Shown: positions 35,700-44,121 of the stretch, piece after piece | How the letters are laid out: each line of letters begins with the position of its first letter | How positions within the stretch are numbered: the first letter of the stretch is position 1 | Source of the DNA: WHUA01 sp963711215 | Lineage (GTDB): Bacteria; Pseudomonadota; Alphaproteobacteria; UBA8366 | Assembly: GCA_963711215.1 (NCBI GenBank) | Contig: CAVQDH010000014.1 | Location: 62,001-126,000, forward strand | DNA length: 64,000 nt | Reading direction: 5' to 3' | Program-made: the position numbers and the translations under genes | The notes under the pieces: model-generated | The model's input: only the letters and a program-made list of their open reading frames with translations | What the model was told of the DNA's origin: nothing | Database searches by the model: none

Positions 35700-36450
35700 A
35701 TGCCGTTCTACAAGAAGGGCGACGTCCGCATCCGTTACGAGGAAGTCGGTAAAGGCTTTCCGCTGCTGGTCACGCCGGGCGGCGGCCTCAACTCGCGGGT
35801 TTCGAACTGGCCGACCGCGGTCTTCAATGCGATGGACGTCTTCAAGGACGACTTCCGCTGTATCACGATGGATCAGCGCAACGCCAATGGCGGCGAGAGT
35901 ACGGGGCCGCTGGCGGTCGACGATCCGTGGGGCGGCTTCGCCGACGACCAGCTCGGGCTGATGGATCACCTGGGCATCCGCGAATTCGCCTACATGGGCT
36001 ATTGCATCGGTGGCTGCTTCGCCGGAAAGCTCATTGAGCGGGCCCCCGAGCGCGTCGCCGTCGCGGTGTTTTGCCAGACGGTGGGGCATCGGCCGGACGA
36101 CCCCGACGTCATGTACCGCTCCGGCCGGGATGTGTGGGCCCCCGAGCTGCTCGGCCGGCGGCCCGACCTGACCCAGGACATGATCGACAAGTATCTGCAC
36201 AATCTCTATCGGGCCAACCCCGACTTTCTCTACAGCGTATCGCGCGACGTCATCCGCGACTGCCAGACGCCGATCCTCGTGCTGCCGGACGACACGGCCT
36301 CGCACCCGCACCAGACATCGGTCGACGTCGCCTCGCTGGCGCCGAACGCCGAGATCACGGTCTTTCCGTGGAAAACCGAGCCCGACGCTGAAGGAACGTA
36401 CGATCGACCGCGTGCGCAAGTTCATCAAGACGCACAGCGCCGCGTCGTAA
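35700..36450 (+). CDS. Alpha/beta hydrolase with Cys nucleophile, paralogue 1 (one frameshift)
   Basis: About 250 residues. MPFYKKGDVRIRYEEVGKGF and LLVTPGGGLNSRVSNW start the fold; the nucleophile elbow is MGYCIGGCFAG, with Cys where Ser is usual, as in dienelactone hydrolases. LVLPDDTASHPHQTS holds the acid/His region. A +1 slip near 36386 hides the true end, LKERTIDRVRKFIKTHSAAS. Two close paralogues lie at 55-56.5 kb. Ester or lactone hydrolysis is likely; substrate unknown. Confidence 0.82.
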
Positions 36451-36510
36451 GGGTCGGAAGTCTTTGGCTGTCCGTTCGCCTGCCGACCAGAGCCGGACCG
36501 TCACGCTGTC

Positions 36511-37792
36511 TCAGAAGAAGACATACGACCGCACCACCACATTCTTCCGGCACGGCGCGTCTTGCGGCACGGTCGGGTCGATGCAGGCGGTGTGGAAGGA
36601 CCAGCGCGAGACGGAGCCGTCGGTGACGGAGTCGTAGCATTTCAGCATCGAAACCTCGGTCGGCGTCTGGCGGGGGAACCAGTACCACTCGTGGTCGGGC
36701 CGGTAGGTGAAGCGGGTCGTCTCGCCGACGCGGTCGTCGTAGATCCGGTAGTTGGTGATGTACGGCTGGTCGGCGAAGGAGGGCCAGGCGCAGAGCACGA
36801 AGGGAAACTGCTCGCACCGTCTCCATCGGCTTGGCGAGGTTGATCGACACGAAGCGCCGCGACATCTTCGCGTCGGCCTCCGCCTCGGTGTAGCGCTGCG
36901 CGCGCCCGAAGTTGCGCAGGTTCTGCGTCAGCAGCTCGCGGCAGCGCACCCGGCCGCTGTTGTCGTTCAGGTCGTTGTGCACGAGGGTGGCGTAGCGCGC
37001 GTTCACGCCCGGGTTCTTGGCGTCCTGGTCTTCCGTGCGGTCGCCCTCGTAGTCCTTGTCGAAGACGTCGTGGTTATAGACCAGCGCATCGGTCGCGTCC
37101 GGGAAGAAGTCCAGGAGGAGCTTCTCGATCTCCGGGTAGAACACACGCTCCACTTCCGCCGCGTCGTAGAAGTTCCGGCACTTGGACTCGCAATGCGCCA
37201 GCGAGACGCCGAGCCGGTCCATGCATTCGGGGCTGCTGGGCGAGAGACCGGGGTAGTACTCGCCGATCCGCCGCGCGTCGCGCATCACCTGCGGGAAATA
37301 GAGGTTCCGCCGCCGGTTGTCCGCCTCGTTCTTGCGCAAGACGCTTCGCCATGTCCGCGCGCGCCGGGTCGCGCCACAGCGCGTTCGACGGGACGACCGA
37401 ATAGGTCGGCCGCTCGTAGATCGTGTAGGGCAGCGGCAGCGCCACGCCGCCTTCGGGGGCTTCGATGTGGTTCGCGCGGATATAGTCCATGCATTCGGCG
37501 TAGTTGCGGAAGCCGAGGCCCCACTTCGTCTCGATCGGGCCCGGCGGGGCGTTGTCGATCAGGTCGATGACGCGCTGGCCCTCGCCCTCGGCGATCTCGG
37601 CGAGCGCCGCCTCGATCGCCGCGGCGGTTCCCGCGTCGCCGTCCGCGGTCGAACGACATGTAGGACAGGCCGCCATTCGCCGCGATGGGCGGCCGGCTGC
37701 CCTTCCGTGCGCTGGAGCGGCGGCACATAGGCCGAGACATGCGCCCCCGTATCCGCCGCGGCGTCGCGCTTGAGTGCCTGATGCTGGTCCAT
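36511..37792 (-). pseudogene. CmcJ/NvfI (AsaB-type) oxygenase family protein (four frameshifts)
   Basis: About 426 residues spread over five reading-frame pieces, each joined by one +1 slip (near 37680, 37650, 37340 and 36800). From ATG 37792 (AGGAGG site), the chain reads MDQHQALKRDAAADTGAHVS, PIAANGGLSYMSFDRG, GTAAAIEAALAEIAEGEG, then RKNEADNRRRNLYFPQVMRD. The domain marks are LVHNDLNDNSGRVRCRELL (H-x-D metal site), a later WYWFPRQTPTEVSMLKCYDS, and SRWSFHTACIDPTVPQDAP. This fits 2-oxoglutarate-type CmcJ/NvfI and fungal hydroxylase/desaturase relatives. Function in bacteria is unassigned. Confidence 0.65.
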
Positions 37793-37890
37793 GGCATGCC
37801 TCCTGGTTGAAAAGATAACTTTCCACCCTTAATTGTAATGGCAGCTTTGGCATCGGACAAATCCGAGCCGACGAACCTTAAATCGGATTG

Positions 37891-37960
37891 CAGTACACAA
37901 CGACTTCCATGCGCTGATCCCGGGCCCGGCACAGACCGGGATATAGCCGTTTACGGCGTA
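37891..37960 (+). repeat. Degenerate third gcdH 3'-end fragment
   Basis: Reads GACTTCCATGCGCTGATCCC then CCGGCACAGACCGGGATATA and GCCGTTTACGGCGTAGGG, matching base by base the end of gcdH around CATGCGCTGATT and CAGACGGGGATACAGGCGTT. The peptide HALI-GPAQTGI is recognisable, broken by TAG. It has drifted more than the copy at 32653. Confidence 0.55.
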
Positions 37961-38092
37961 GGGGGCTTCCCTGGCGCCCTCGGCCGGGATAGACCGGGAC
38001 AGAGCGGCATAACTGGGATATAGACCTCAACGGCCGGGCTGGAGCCACCGTTCCAGCTCGGATTTTCATGGCAACCACAAAGGAAGACCGAG

Positions 38093-38470
38093 ATGAAGAA
38101 CTACGAGCCGAGCTTCGCCAACCGGCTGGGCGCGGCGGCGAAAGCAAAGCAGGCGCAGCGCGACAAGGCGCGCGCGATCGATCCCGCCAAGGACCCGAAG
38201 TTTGCAGAGCGGCAAGCAGCCCGGCAAGCGCAGGCCGCCGCGCGGGAGGCCCGCGCCGCCGAGCGCAAGGCGGCCCGTCTGGCCGAAAAGGCCCGCCAGG
38301 CCGAGGAACAAGCTGCGGCGGAGGCGGCGCGCGCCGAAGCGCTTATCGCCGAGCAGGAAGCCCGGGTCGCCGAGCTCGCCGACCAGGAGCGCCGCGAGGT
38401 CGAACGTGCGGCCGAGCAGAAGGCTGCGCGCGACGCGAAGTATGCGGCGCGGAAGGCGCGGCAGCGGTAG
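38093..38470 (+). CDS. DUF6481 family protein
   Basis: A 125-residue, highly charged Ala/Arg/Glu-rich protein predicted to be one long helix or coiled coil (RQAARQAQAAAREARAAERK repeats). The start MKNYEPSFANRLGAAAKAKQ and the end EQKAARDAKYAARKARQR match the DUF6481 pattern known from alphaproteobacteria. Small, basic at its ends; function unknown. A GACCGAG-type ribosome-binding site is weak. Confidence 0.8.
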   Translation: MKNYEPSFANRLGAAAKAKQAQRDKARAIDPAKDPKFAERQAARQAQAAAREARAAERKAARLAEKARQAEEQAAAEAARAEALIAEQEARVAELADQERREVERAAEQKAARDAKYAARKARQR

Positions 38471-38495
38471 CGGTCCGGCGCGCGCCCACAAAAAG

Positions 38496-39623
38496 CTACG
38501 GCCCCAGATACTGCCGCAGCTTTTCCTTCCAGTCCTCGCTGCGAATATACAACAAGAGCGACCGGTTGAGCGGCTCGCGCAGCGCGCTGCCGCTCGGCAG
38601 GGCGATGCCGTAATACTGCTGCTCAAAAGTTTGCGGCAGCACCTGAAGCCGGCCCCGGTATTGCTTGTTGACCATGTATCTCAAGATCGCGGCGTCTCCA
38701 ACATAGGCATCGATACCGCGGTGCGCGAGCGCTTGCAAAGCTGCGCTCACGTTGACGAAGCGCACGGCTTCGATGTCGTGATCGGTGAGAAATGCCGCGC
38801 CGGTCGAGCCGTCGATGCTGCCGACGCGCAGGTGATTGAGATCGGCCAATCCTTTGACCGACCCGCCGAGCTGACTGATCGTGAGCGAGGATGTGATCGC
38901 GGCGGTAAAGCTCGACAATATGATGATCGATACGAACATCCATGCGGTGGCAACCACCCTGCCGCCAAGTGATTTTGGCGACTTGTCGCCATAGCCGACC
39001 GTCGTCATCGTGACGATCGCCCACCAGACGCCTTCACCGATGCCTTCGGGAAGCTCGCCGTTGAAATGCTCGGGGTTGCGTCGCCGCTCGAAAATCCAGA
39101 CGAGAAAACCGGCGGCGACCAATACGAGTATCAGCGCGACGACCACGTAGAGAAAATGCAGGGTGAGGAAATGTTCCGCCACGCGCAGCCAGTGCAAGGG
39201 CGCGCCTTCGGACGGGACGGCGATCGCGAGCCCGGTAATGAAAAAGGGGTGGGTGAAATCCATGACGCTCTCGCGTTCCGCGGTAACGGTGATTGCGGTC
39301 ACGCCCACGTCGAGCGACCCGTCCTCGATACCGGCGAGCAGATCGGTGAACTTGCGCTCCTCCAGCCGGAATTCCAGCCCGAGCTCCGCCGCCAGCTCGC
39401 GCCACAGCTCGATGCTGATGCCAGTCCATTTTCCGTCGCGCAATTTCATGGAAAAGGGCGGGGCGCTGGTCGTGCCGACGCGGAGGACATGCGGGGGCGG
39501 TTTCTGCTGCCCGATTGCGGGACCCGCGGCAAACAGCAAAAGCGCGATCAGGAACAGTCGAAAGTAATTGCGCGAAATCATGCGTAGAAAGATCACCGAC
39601 GGTTTTGCGTTCCGAATCTCCAT
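38496..39623 (-). CDS. GluR0-like ligand-gated potassium channel (substrate-binding domain plus pore)
   Basis: A 375-residue membrane protein with a periplasmic ligand-binding domain split by a channel. A signal peptide (YFRLFLIALLLFAAGPAIG) precedes lobe 1 (RVGTTSAPPFSMKLRDGK, DVGVTAITVTAERESVMDF). Then TM1 (FLYVVVALILVLVAAGF), a pore loop GVWWAIVTMTTVGYGDKSP with the K+ filter TVGYGD at 208-213, TM2 (FVSIIILSSFTAAITSSL), and lobe 2. This is the domain order of the prokaryotic glutamate receptor GluR0. Ligand may be an amino acid, which cannot be specified. An alternative start at 39581 would shorten the N-terminus by 14. Confidence 0.88.
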   Translation of the reverse strand: MEIRNAKPSVIFLRMISRNYFRLFLIALLLFAAGPAIGQQKPPPHVLRVGTTSAPPFSMKLRDGKWTGISIELWRELAAELGLEFRLEERKFTDLLAGIEDGSLDVGVTAITVTAERESVMDFTHPFFITGLAIAVPSEGAPLHWLRVAEHFLTLHFLYVVVALILVLVAAGFLVWIFERRRNPEHFNGELPEGIGEGVWWAIVTMTTVGYGDKSPKSLGGRVVATAWMFVSIIILSSFTAAITSSLTISQLGGSVKGLADLNHLRVGSIDGSTGAAFLTDHDIEAVRFVNVSAALQALAHRGIDAYVGDAAILRYMVNKQYRGRLQVLPQTFEQQYYGIALPSGSALREPLNRSLLLYIRSEDWKEKLRQYLGP

Positions 39624-39786
39624 TCGGATGGCAACCTATATCACGACATGCGATCTCACGCTGCCCCGCTCATCGGCTTGAGTCGGAAACGAACGTGGTT
39701 CTTGCGGCCGTGGCGTGTTATTCGCAAAACACGTCACCCGGGAAAGCCCGGTTTCAGACCCGGTCGACAGGTCGTGGCGGGAGGGG

Positions 39787-40323
39787 ATGAACGCGATGAA
39801 CGGAGGGGTGATCGCCATTCGTCTGTCCAAGATCGTCATGGCCGGCGGCCTGGCGTTCTGGGCGTTTCTCGTCACCTTGGGCAATGTGACGGATTACGGC
39901 AGCAACTGGGCGTTCGTGCAGCACGTGATGTCGATGGACACGGTGTTTTCCGACTCCGCGCTGAAATGGCGGGCGATCACCGATCCGGCGATCCAGACCG
40001 CGGCCTATGGGGCGATCATCATCGTCGAGGGGCTGACCTGCCTGGCGTTTCTCGCCGCCGCGGTGCGAATGGCGGTGAAGCTGCGCGCGCCGAAAGCCGA
40101 ATTTCAGCGGGCCAAGGCGGCTACCGCGGTCGGCGCGCTGCTCGGTTTCGGGCTCTGGTTCATCGGCTTCGTGGGCGTCGGCGGGGAGTGGTTCGCGATG
40201 TGGCAGTCCGGCGATTGGAATGGCCAGGACGCCGCGTTCAAGTTCTACATGACCGTGCTCGCGGTCGCGATCTACGTGTTCCTCGACACCGACGGCGAGC
40301 CGGGCACGACGTCCGGCGTCTGA
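39787..40323 (+). CDS. DUF2165 family membrane protein
   Basis: A 178-residue integral membrane protein with four predicted helices: RLSKIVMAGGLAFWAFLVTL, YGAIIIVEGLTCLAFLAAAV, AVGALLGFGLWFIGFVGVG and YMTVLAVAIYVFL. NVTDYGSNWAFVQHVMSMDT is a conserved loop, as in DUF2165 proteins. Start ATG 39787 with GGGAGGGG upstream; a second ATG is at 39796. Function unknown. Confidence 0.85.
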   Translation: MNAMNGGVIAIRLSKIVMAGGLAFWAFLVTLGNVTDYGSNWAFVQHVMSMDTVFSDSALKWRAITDPAIQTAAYGAIIIVEGLTCLAFLAAAVRMAVKLRAPKAEFQRAKAATAVGALLGFGLWFIGFVGVGGEWFAMWQSGDWNGQDAAFKFYMTVLAVAIYVFLDTDGEPGTTSGV

Positions 40324-40375
40324 ACGAGCTCGCCGAGGAATTCGGTCAAGAACCGGCCCCGATGGCGTGTCTGCT

Positions 40376-41044
40376 TCAGATCTGCAGGCGCGACGCGATG
40401 GTGTCCTGGGTGTCCTGCGGATGGGCGCCGATGGCGGCGATAGCGGTGCGCAGGCCGGCGGCGGCTGTCTCGACGGACATGCTGGGCGCGCCGAGGTTCC
40501 GCTCCAGGGCCGCAACCTCGGGCAAGTGGGGCAGATGGACCCAACCGGCGCGAATATCCAGGCGCATTATCGAGATGTGGTGCAGAATGCCGTACATTAG
40601 GTGATTGCAGCAAAAAGTGCCGGGCGCATCGGAGATATCGGCCGGAATCCCGGCATCGCGCATGGCCCGCACCATGGCCCGGATGGGCAGGGTGCTGCGG
40701 TAGGCGGCCGGCCCGTCCGGCGCCGTCAGCACGTCCTGCAGCAGCTTGCCGTCGTTGTCGCGGAGGCCGTACCGGGCGCCGTCATTGAGATTTTGCGCAA
40801 TTCTTTCCACGGTGATCATCGCCCGGCCGCCATACTCGCCCATCATGACGACGGCATCGGGTTGCAGCTCGGCGATGGCCGCCTGGACGACCTCGATGCA
40901 GGTGAAGAATGTGTTCGGAATGATGCGCGCCACGATGCTCGCGCCGTTCACCGCCTCGCCGTCGAGACGCCGCGCCACCTGCTCCGCCGGATTGACGGGC
41001 GTGGTGCCGAACGCCTCGAAGCCCGTCAGAAGAACCCGACGCAT
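40376..41044 (-). CDS. pcp: Pyroglutamyl-peptidase I
   Basis: A 222-residue cytosolic cysteine peptidase (family C15) that removes N-terminal pyroglutamate. The catalytic triad is visible: Glu in MGEYGGRAMITVERIA, Cys in DAPGTFCCNHLMYG, His in GWVHLPHLPEVAALE. The MRRVLLTGFEAFGTTPVNPA start is typical. Length matches the family. Confidence 0.92.
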   Translation of the reverse strand: MRRVLLTGFEAFGTTPVNPAEQVARRLDGEAVNGASIVARIIPNTFFTCIEVVQAAIAELQPDAVVMMGEYGGRAMITVERIAQNLNDGARYGLRDNDGKLLQDVLTAPDGPAAYRSTLPIRAMVRAMRDAGIPADISDAPGTFCCNHLMYGILHHISIMRLDIRAGWVHLPHLPEVAALERNLGAPSMSVETAAAGLRTAIAAIGAHPQDTQDTIASRLQI

Positions 41045-41201
41045 CGGCCTGCTCGATTTTTTCGCGTCAATCCGCCGTTCAATTCGATCCCCATCGCGCG
41101 ATCATGGACCGGTCACCCGACCGCGTCGAGCGTCGGGATAGGTGTTGCCGCTATCGGCGCGTTTGCCAGACTGCGAACAGGCAACAACGGGGGAGTGTCC
41201 C

Positions 41202-41639
41202 ATGGCGGAACTGACCTTGGCCTATCAAGCGCGCTGCTACAGCGCCGGCATCGTCGGCCGGTCGATCTGCAATGCGCGCAATCATCATTGGGTCGCCGAG
41301 AACACCGGCGGCGATGCGGTCGGCGCGGGCGAGCTGTTTTGCGCGTCGATCGCCGCCTGCGCGGTGAACATGGTCGAGACGATCGCGGCTAAGGAGAAAC
41401 GTTCGCTCGGCGGCATGGACGTCAGCGTCGCGGCCTACCGCGACTTCGGCAAGCCGGCGGGCGATGTCTCGCTCTACGATGCGGTCCGTATAAAGTTCCA
41501 GATGTGGGGCGTGACGGACGACGATGCGCGCTATCTCGTCAAGACGTGGAAACAGAGGTGACCCATCTACGGATCAGTCGCCGTGGCGACTGCAGACACC
41601 ACCGTAGACCTCACCGCGCATAAGACCGCCCGGACCTAG
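41202..41639 (+). CDS. Probable selenoprotein: OsmC-family peroxiredoxin-like protein (Sec120)
   Basis: A 145-residue OsmC-type protein if the TGA at 41559 is read as selenocysteine. Upstream: HHWVAENTGGDAVGAGELF, catalytic Cys C53 in ASIAACAVNMVETIA, and YLVKTWKQR. After the TGA the frame reads PIYGSVAVATADTTVDLTAH before TAG. OsmC proteins have their second redox Cys exactly here, in a C-P-I/V-Y motif, so U120 replaces it. A hairpin with a SECIS-like loop starts 13 bases later. OsmC proteins reduce organic hydroperoxides. Conventional annotation would end it at the TGA. Confidence 0.85.
41575..41592 (+). promoter_or_regulatory. Bacterial SECIS-like hairpin for the OsmC gene
   Basis: CAGTCGCC and GGCGACTG are perfectly complementary around GT; a 7-bp stem with loop CGTG is the realistic fold. 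The loop G is in the second position, and the G lies 21 bases after the TGA, within the known 16-37 base window. It lies inside the coding frame, as bacterial SECIS elements do. Confidence 0.8.
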
Positions 41640-41770
41640 GCAACGGTCCCGCCGCTTCGGAAATCATCCGACCGCCGTTTGGACGCATCCGGGACAAGCG
41701 GCTAATAATCGGGGCTTGGCGCACGGCCGGCCCGAGGCATGGATGAGGCGAACCAGGCGGGAGCGATCGG

Positions 41771-42799
41771 ATGAAGTTCGGCGTACTCCAGTTCTTCAGC
41801 TGGCCGGGGCGGCGGGTGCCGCTCGAAACGGTCTATGCGCGGGCGTTCGACCGCATGACGGTGATGGACGAGACCGGCTACGACGCGGTCTGGCTCGCCG
41901 AGCATCATTTCAGCACCTACAGCGTCTGTCCGTCGGTGCATATCATGGGCACGCATATTGCGGCCCATACCAGGCGCCTGCGCATCGGCACGGCGGTGTC
42001 GCTGGCCACCTTCTACCACCCGCTGCGGCTGGCGGAGGAAGTGGCCCTGCTCGATCAGGTCTCCGGCGGGCGGGTCAACTGGGGCGCGGGGCGCGGCTTC
42101 GATCCCGTCGAGCACCGCATCTTCGGCGTCGAGCCGAAGGACAGCTACGCCAAGTTCCGCGAAAGCGTCGAAGTCGTCCTCAAGGCCTGGCGCGACGAGA
42201 AGGTCAACCATCATGGCCGCTTCTGGACCTTCGAGGATGTCGAAGTGCTGCCCAAGCCGCGGCAGGACCCGATGCCGGTGTGGATCGCGGCCACCTCGGA
42301 AAACGCGCTCGACTGGGCGGGCGAGCAGGGCTTCTCGATCCTGATGGACCCGCATGCGACGCACGCCGAGATCGCCAGTAAGCGGAAATACTACGAAGGG
42401 AAGCTGGCGGCGGCGGGGCATCCGGTCGGCGGCCGCGACATCCCGATGGCCCGCACGCTGGCGATGGGCGACACCTGCGCCGAGGCCTTCGAGGTCGGCC
42501 GGCGCGGCGCGGAGTTCATGTTCGGCTCCTACCTCCGCAAGAAGGCCAACATCTACGGCAAGGACGCGGGCGGTGAAAAGTCGATCCCGATGGACACGAT
42601 CAACACCGCGATCCGGGAGAACGCCGATCCGGTCTCCAAATACGTCGCGGAGGTGGCGATCTGCGGCGACGCGGCGAAGGTGATCGACGACCTGCAGGAA
42701 ATGCAGGAGACGCTGCCGCTCGAATACCTGATGATCGCGCCGCTGAGCCACCAGTCCTTCGTGACCTTCACCGAGAAGGTGCTGCCGAAGTTCCTCTGA
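41771..42799 (+). CDS. LLM class flavin-dependent oxidoreductase
   Basis: A 342-residue luciferase-like barrel monooxygenase using FMNH2 or a similar cofactor. Marks: MKFGVLQFFSWPGRRVPLE, DAVWLAEHHFSTYSVCPS, TRRLRIGTAVSLATFYHPLR, EVALLDQVSGGRVNWGAGRG and ISATSE-like VWIAATSENALDWAGEQGF. Length is typical. It probably oxidises an unknown organic substrate. It is monocistronic. Confidence 0.9.
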   Translation: MKFGVLQFFSWPGRRVPLETVYARAFDRMTVMDETGYDAVWLAEHHFSTYSVCPSVHIMGTHIAAHTRRLRIGTAVSLATFYHPLRLAEEVALLDQVSGGRVNWGAGRGFDPVEHRIFGVEPKDSYAKFRESVEVVLKAWRDEKVNHHGRFWTFEDVEVLPKPRQDPMPVWIAATSENALDWAGEQGFSILMDPHATHAEIASKRKYYEGKLAAAGHPVGGRDIPMARTLAMGDTCAEAFEVGRRGAEFMFGSYLRKKANIYGKDAGGEKSIPMDTINTAIRENADPVSKYVAEVAICGDAAKVIDDLQEMQETLPLEYLMIAPLSHQSFVTFTEKVLPKFL

Positions 42800-43299
42800 G
42801 CGGGGGCGCGGTCCGGCCAACGCGTGGCGCCGAAAGTCCCGTCTCGCTTTCCGTTGCTTTACCGGCTCCCGGGAGCTGGTTAGTCTTTCGCTTCGTATGG
42901 CGCCGGATGAAAGATGCTTCGCCGCTCGCCCGCTTTCGCTATCGATCGAACAGCTCATTTGATGGTTTTGCCCACATTTCGCGGAAACCTGCCTAAAGCC
43001 GTCGGTGCCGTCCTTCTGATCGGTGTCTTGTTGCGGATCTGGCATTTTGCCGGCGGCCGGTCGCTTTGGCTGGACGAGGCTATGGTCGCACTGGAATATC
43101 ATTCACGCCGCCCACCGGGAAGAAATTTCTCGAACGGATATCCCGGCAGGCGAAGACACCGACGGGCAAAGCGCGGTAACGAGGCCACTGGGGGTCTTCT
43201 CCACTGTCGCCGGTTTGCGGATTCGCGCGACAGCCATTCTCGCAGGGTGTTTAATCGATATTGGGAAATGTGGCGCAGAGTGATTTCTCAGGGGAGAGA
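42800..43299. other. 500-base gap with a glycosyltransferase remnant
   Basis: This gap separates the LLM gene from the cupin gene. It contains a short N-terminal GT39-like remnant and otherwise no supported gene. Composition changes to lower G+C at about 42840-42960. Confidence 0.5.
42962..43114 (+). pseudogene. N-terminal remnant of a GT39/ArnT-type membrane glycosyltransferase
   Basis: After ATG 42962, NLPKAVGAVLLIGVLLRIWH and AGGRSLWLDEAMVALEYHSR resemble the first helix and the SLWLDEAMVA loop (acidic active-site loop) of ArnT/PMT-type transferases. After about 50 residues the reading is lost and no membrane helices follow. It is too short to be functional. Confidence 0.5.
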
Positions 43300-43897
43300 A
43301 TGACGGGCGAACGGACGCTCCGGAATCCGAGGACCGGCGAGACCATCACCTTTCTCGAGACGGCCCGCGATACCGATGGCGCGCTGTTTCGCATGCGCTA
43401 CCGCATGGCGCCCCACGCCGCCATCGCCGACGAGCATTGCCATCCCTATCAGGAAATGACGATCAAGGTCCTGTCGGGCACGCTGACCTGCACCATCGAC
43501 GGTGTCGACACGGACATCGTCGCCGGTACGGAAGCGGTCATCCCGGCCGGGGTCAATCATTTCCAGCGCAACGATACCGGGCACGAGGTCCATGCGGTCG
43601 AGGACTACCGCCCGGCGCTGCAGATGCAGGAATTCTTCGAGGTCCTGATCGGATGGGCCAATGACGGCAAGACCAACGAAGCGGGTTTGCCGAGCCCGCT
43701 CCGGCTCGCGGTCATGCACCGCGCTTTCCGGAAAAGCATCCGGTCCAGCTCGCGGCAGCGCAACGCCGTCGCATGGCTGTCTGGCGCCGCTCGGCCGGGC
43801 CTTGGGGTACCAAAAGGAAGTCGAGCATTACATTCGCCGCGCGGCCGGCGCGGCGGCGCCGGCATCGCCGACGAACATCCCGCCATCCGGCGGGTAA
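43300..43897 (+). CDS. Cupin domain protein (one frameshift)
   Basis: About 199 residues. A cupin beta-barrel is seen at RMAPHAAIADEHCHPYQEMT (metal-type His/Glu motif) and AVIPAGVNHFQRNDTGHEVH. After LRLAVMHRAFRKSI a +1 slip near 43770 brings LAPLGRALGYQKEVEHYIRR into frame, ending PSGG. The start is ATG 43300, after GGGGAGAGA. Cupins of this type have varied roles, so none is assigned. Confidence 0.68.
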
Positions 43898-44010
43898 ATC
43901 GCCCCGGAGACGATCGGCACGCCGAAGGGCCGGGCGTCTTCAGGCGCCGGATATCCTGGCGAGCCGCCATCGCGGCCGATCGGTATCCCGCGCGCATCCA
44001 ACGCAGAAAC

Positions 44011-44050
44011 CGCCGGCGGGCGAAATCACCAAGGTGATTGCCCGCCGGCG
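44011..44050. terminator. Strong GC-rich inverted repeat 3' of the HU-family gene
   Basis: Arms CGCCGGCGGGCGAAATCACC and GGTGATTGCCCGCCGGCG pair over about 18 bp with a 2-base loop. Read on the minus strand it is followed by TTTCT, so it may end transcription of the HU-family gene. The 224-base gap around it holds no gene. Confidence 0.5.
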
Positions 44051-44121
44051 CGATGCTCGCAAAGGGTCAGCAGCGACAGTCGCCGCCGACCGGGTAAGTC
44101 GCTCCGAACGTAGGAGACGAC

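Noticed and set aside
41559..41561. The TGA as a genuine stop of the OsmC protein
   Set aside because: The frame continues with P-I-Y-G and the natural end of the family, and a SECIS-like stem begins 13 bases later. Not proved, so recorded as probable.
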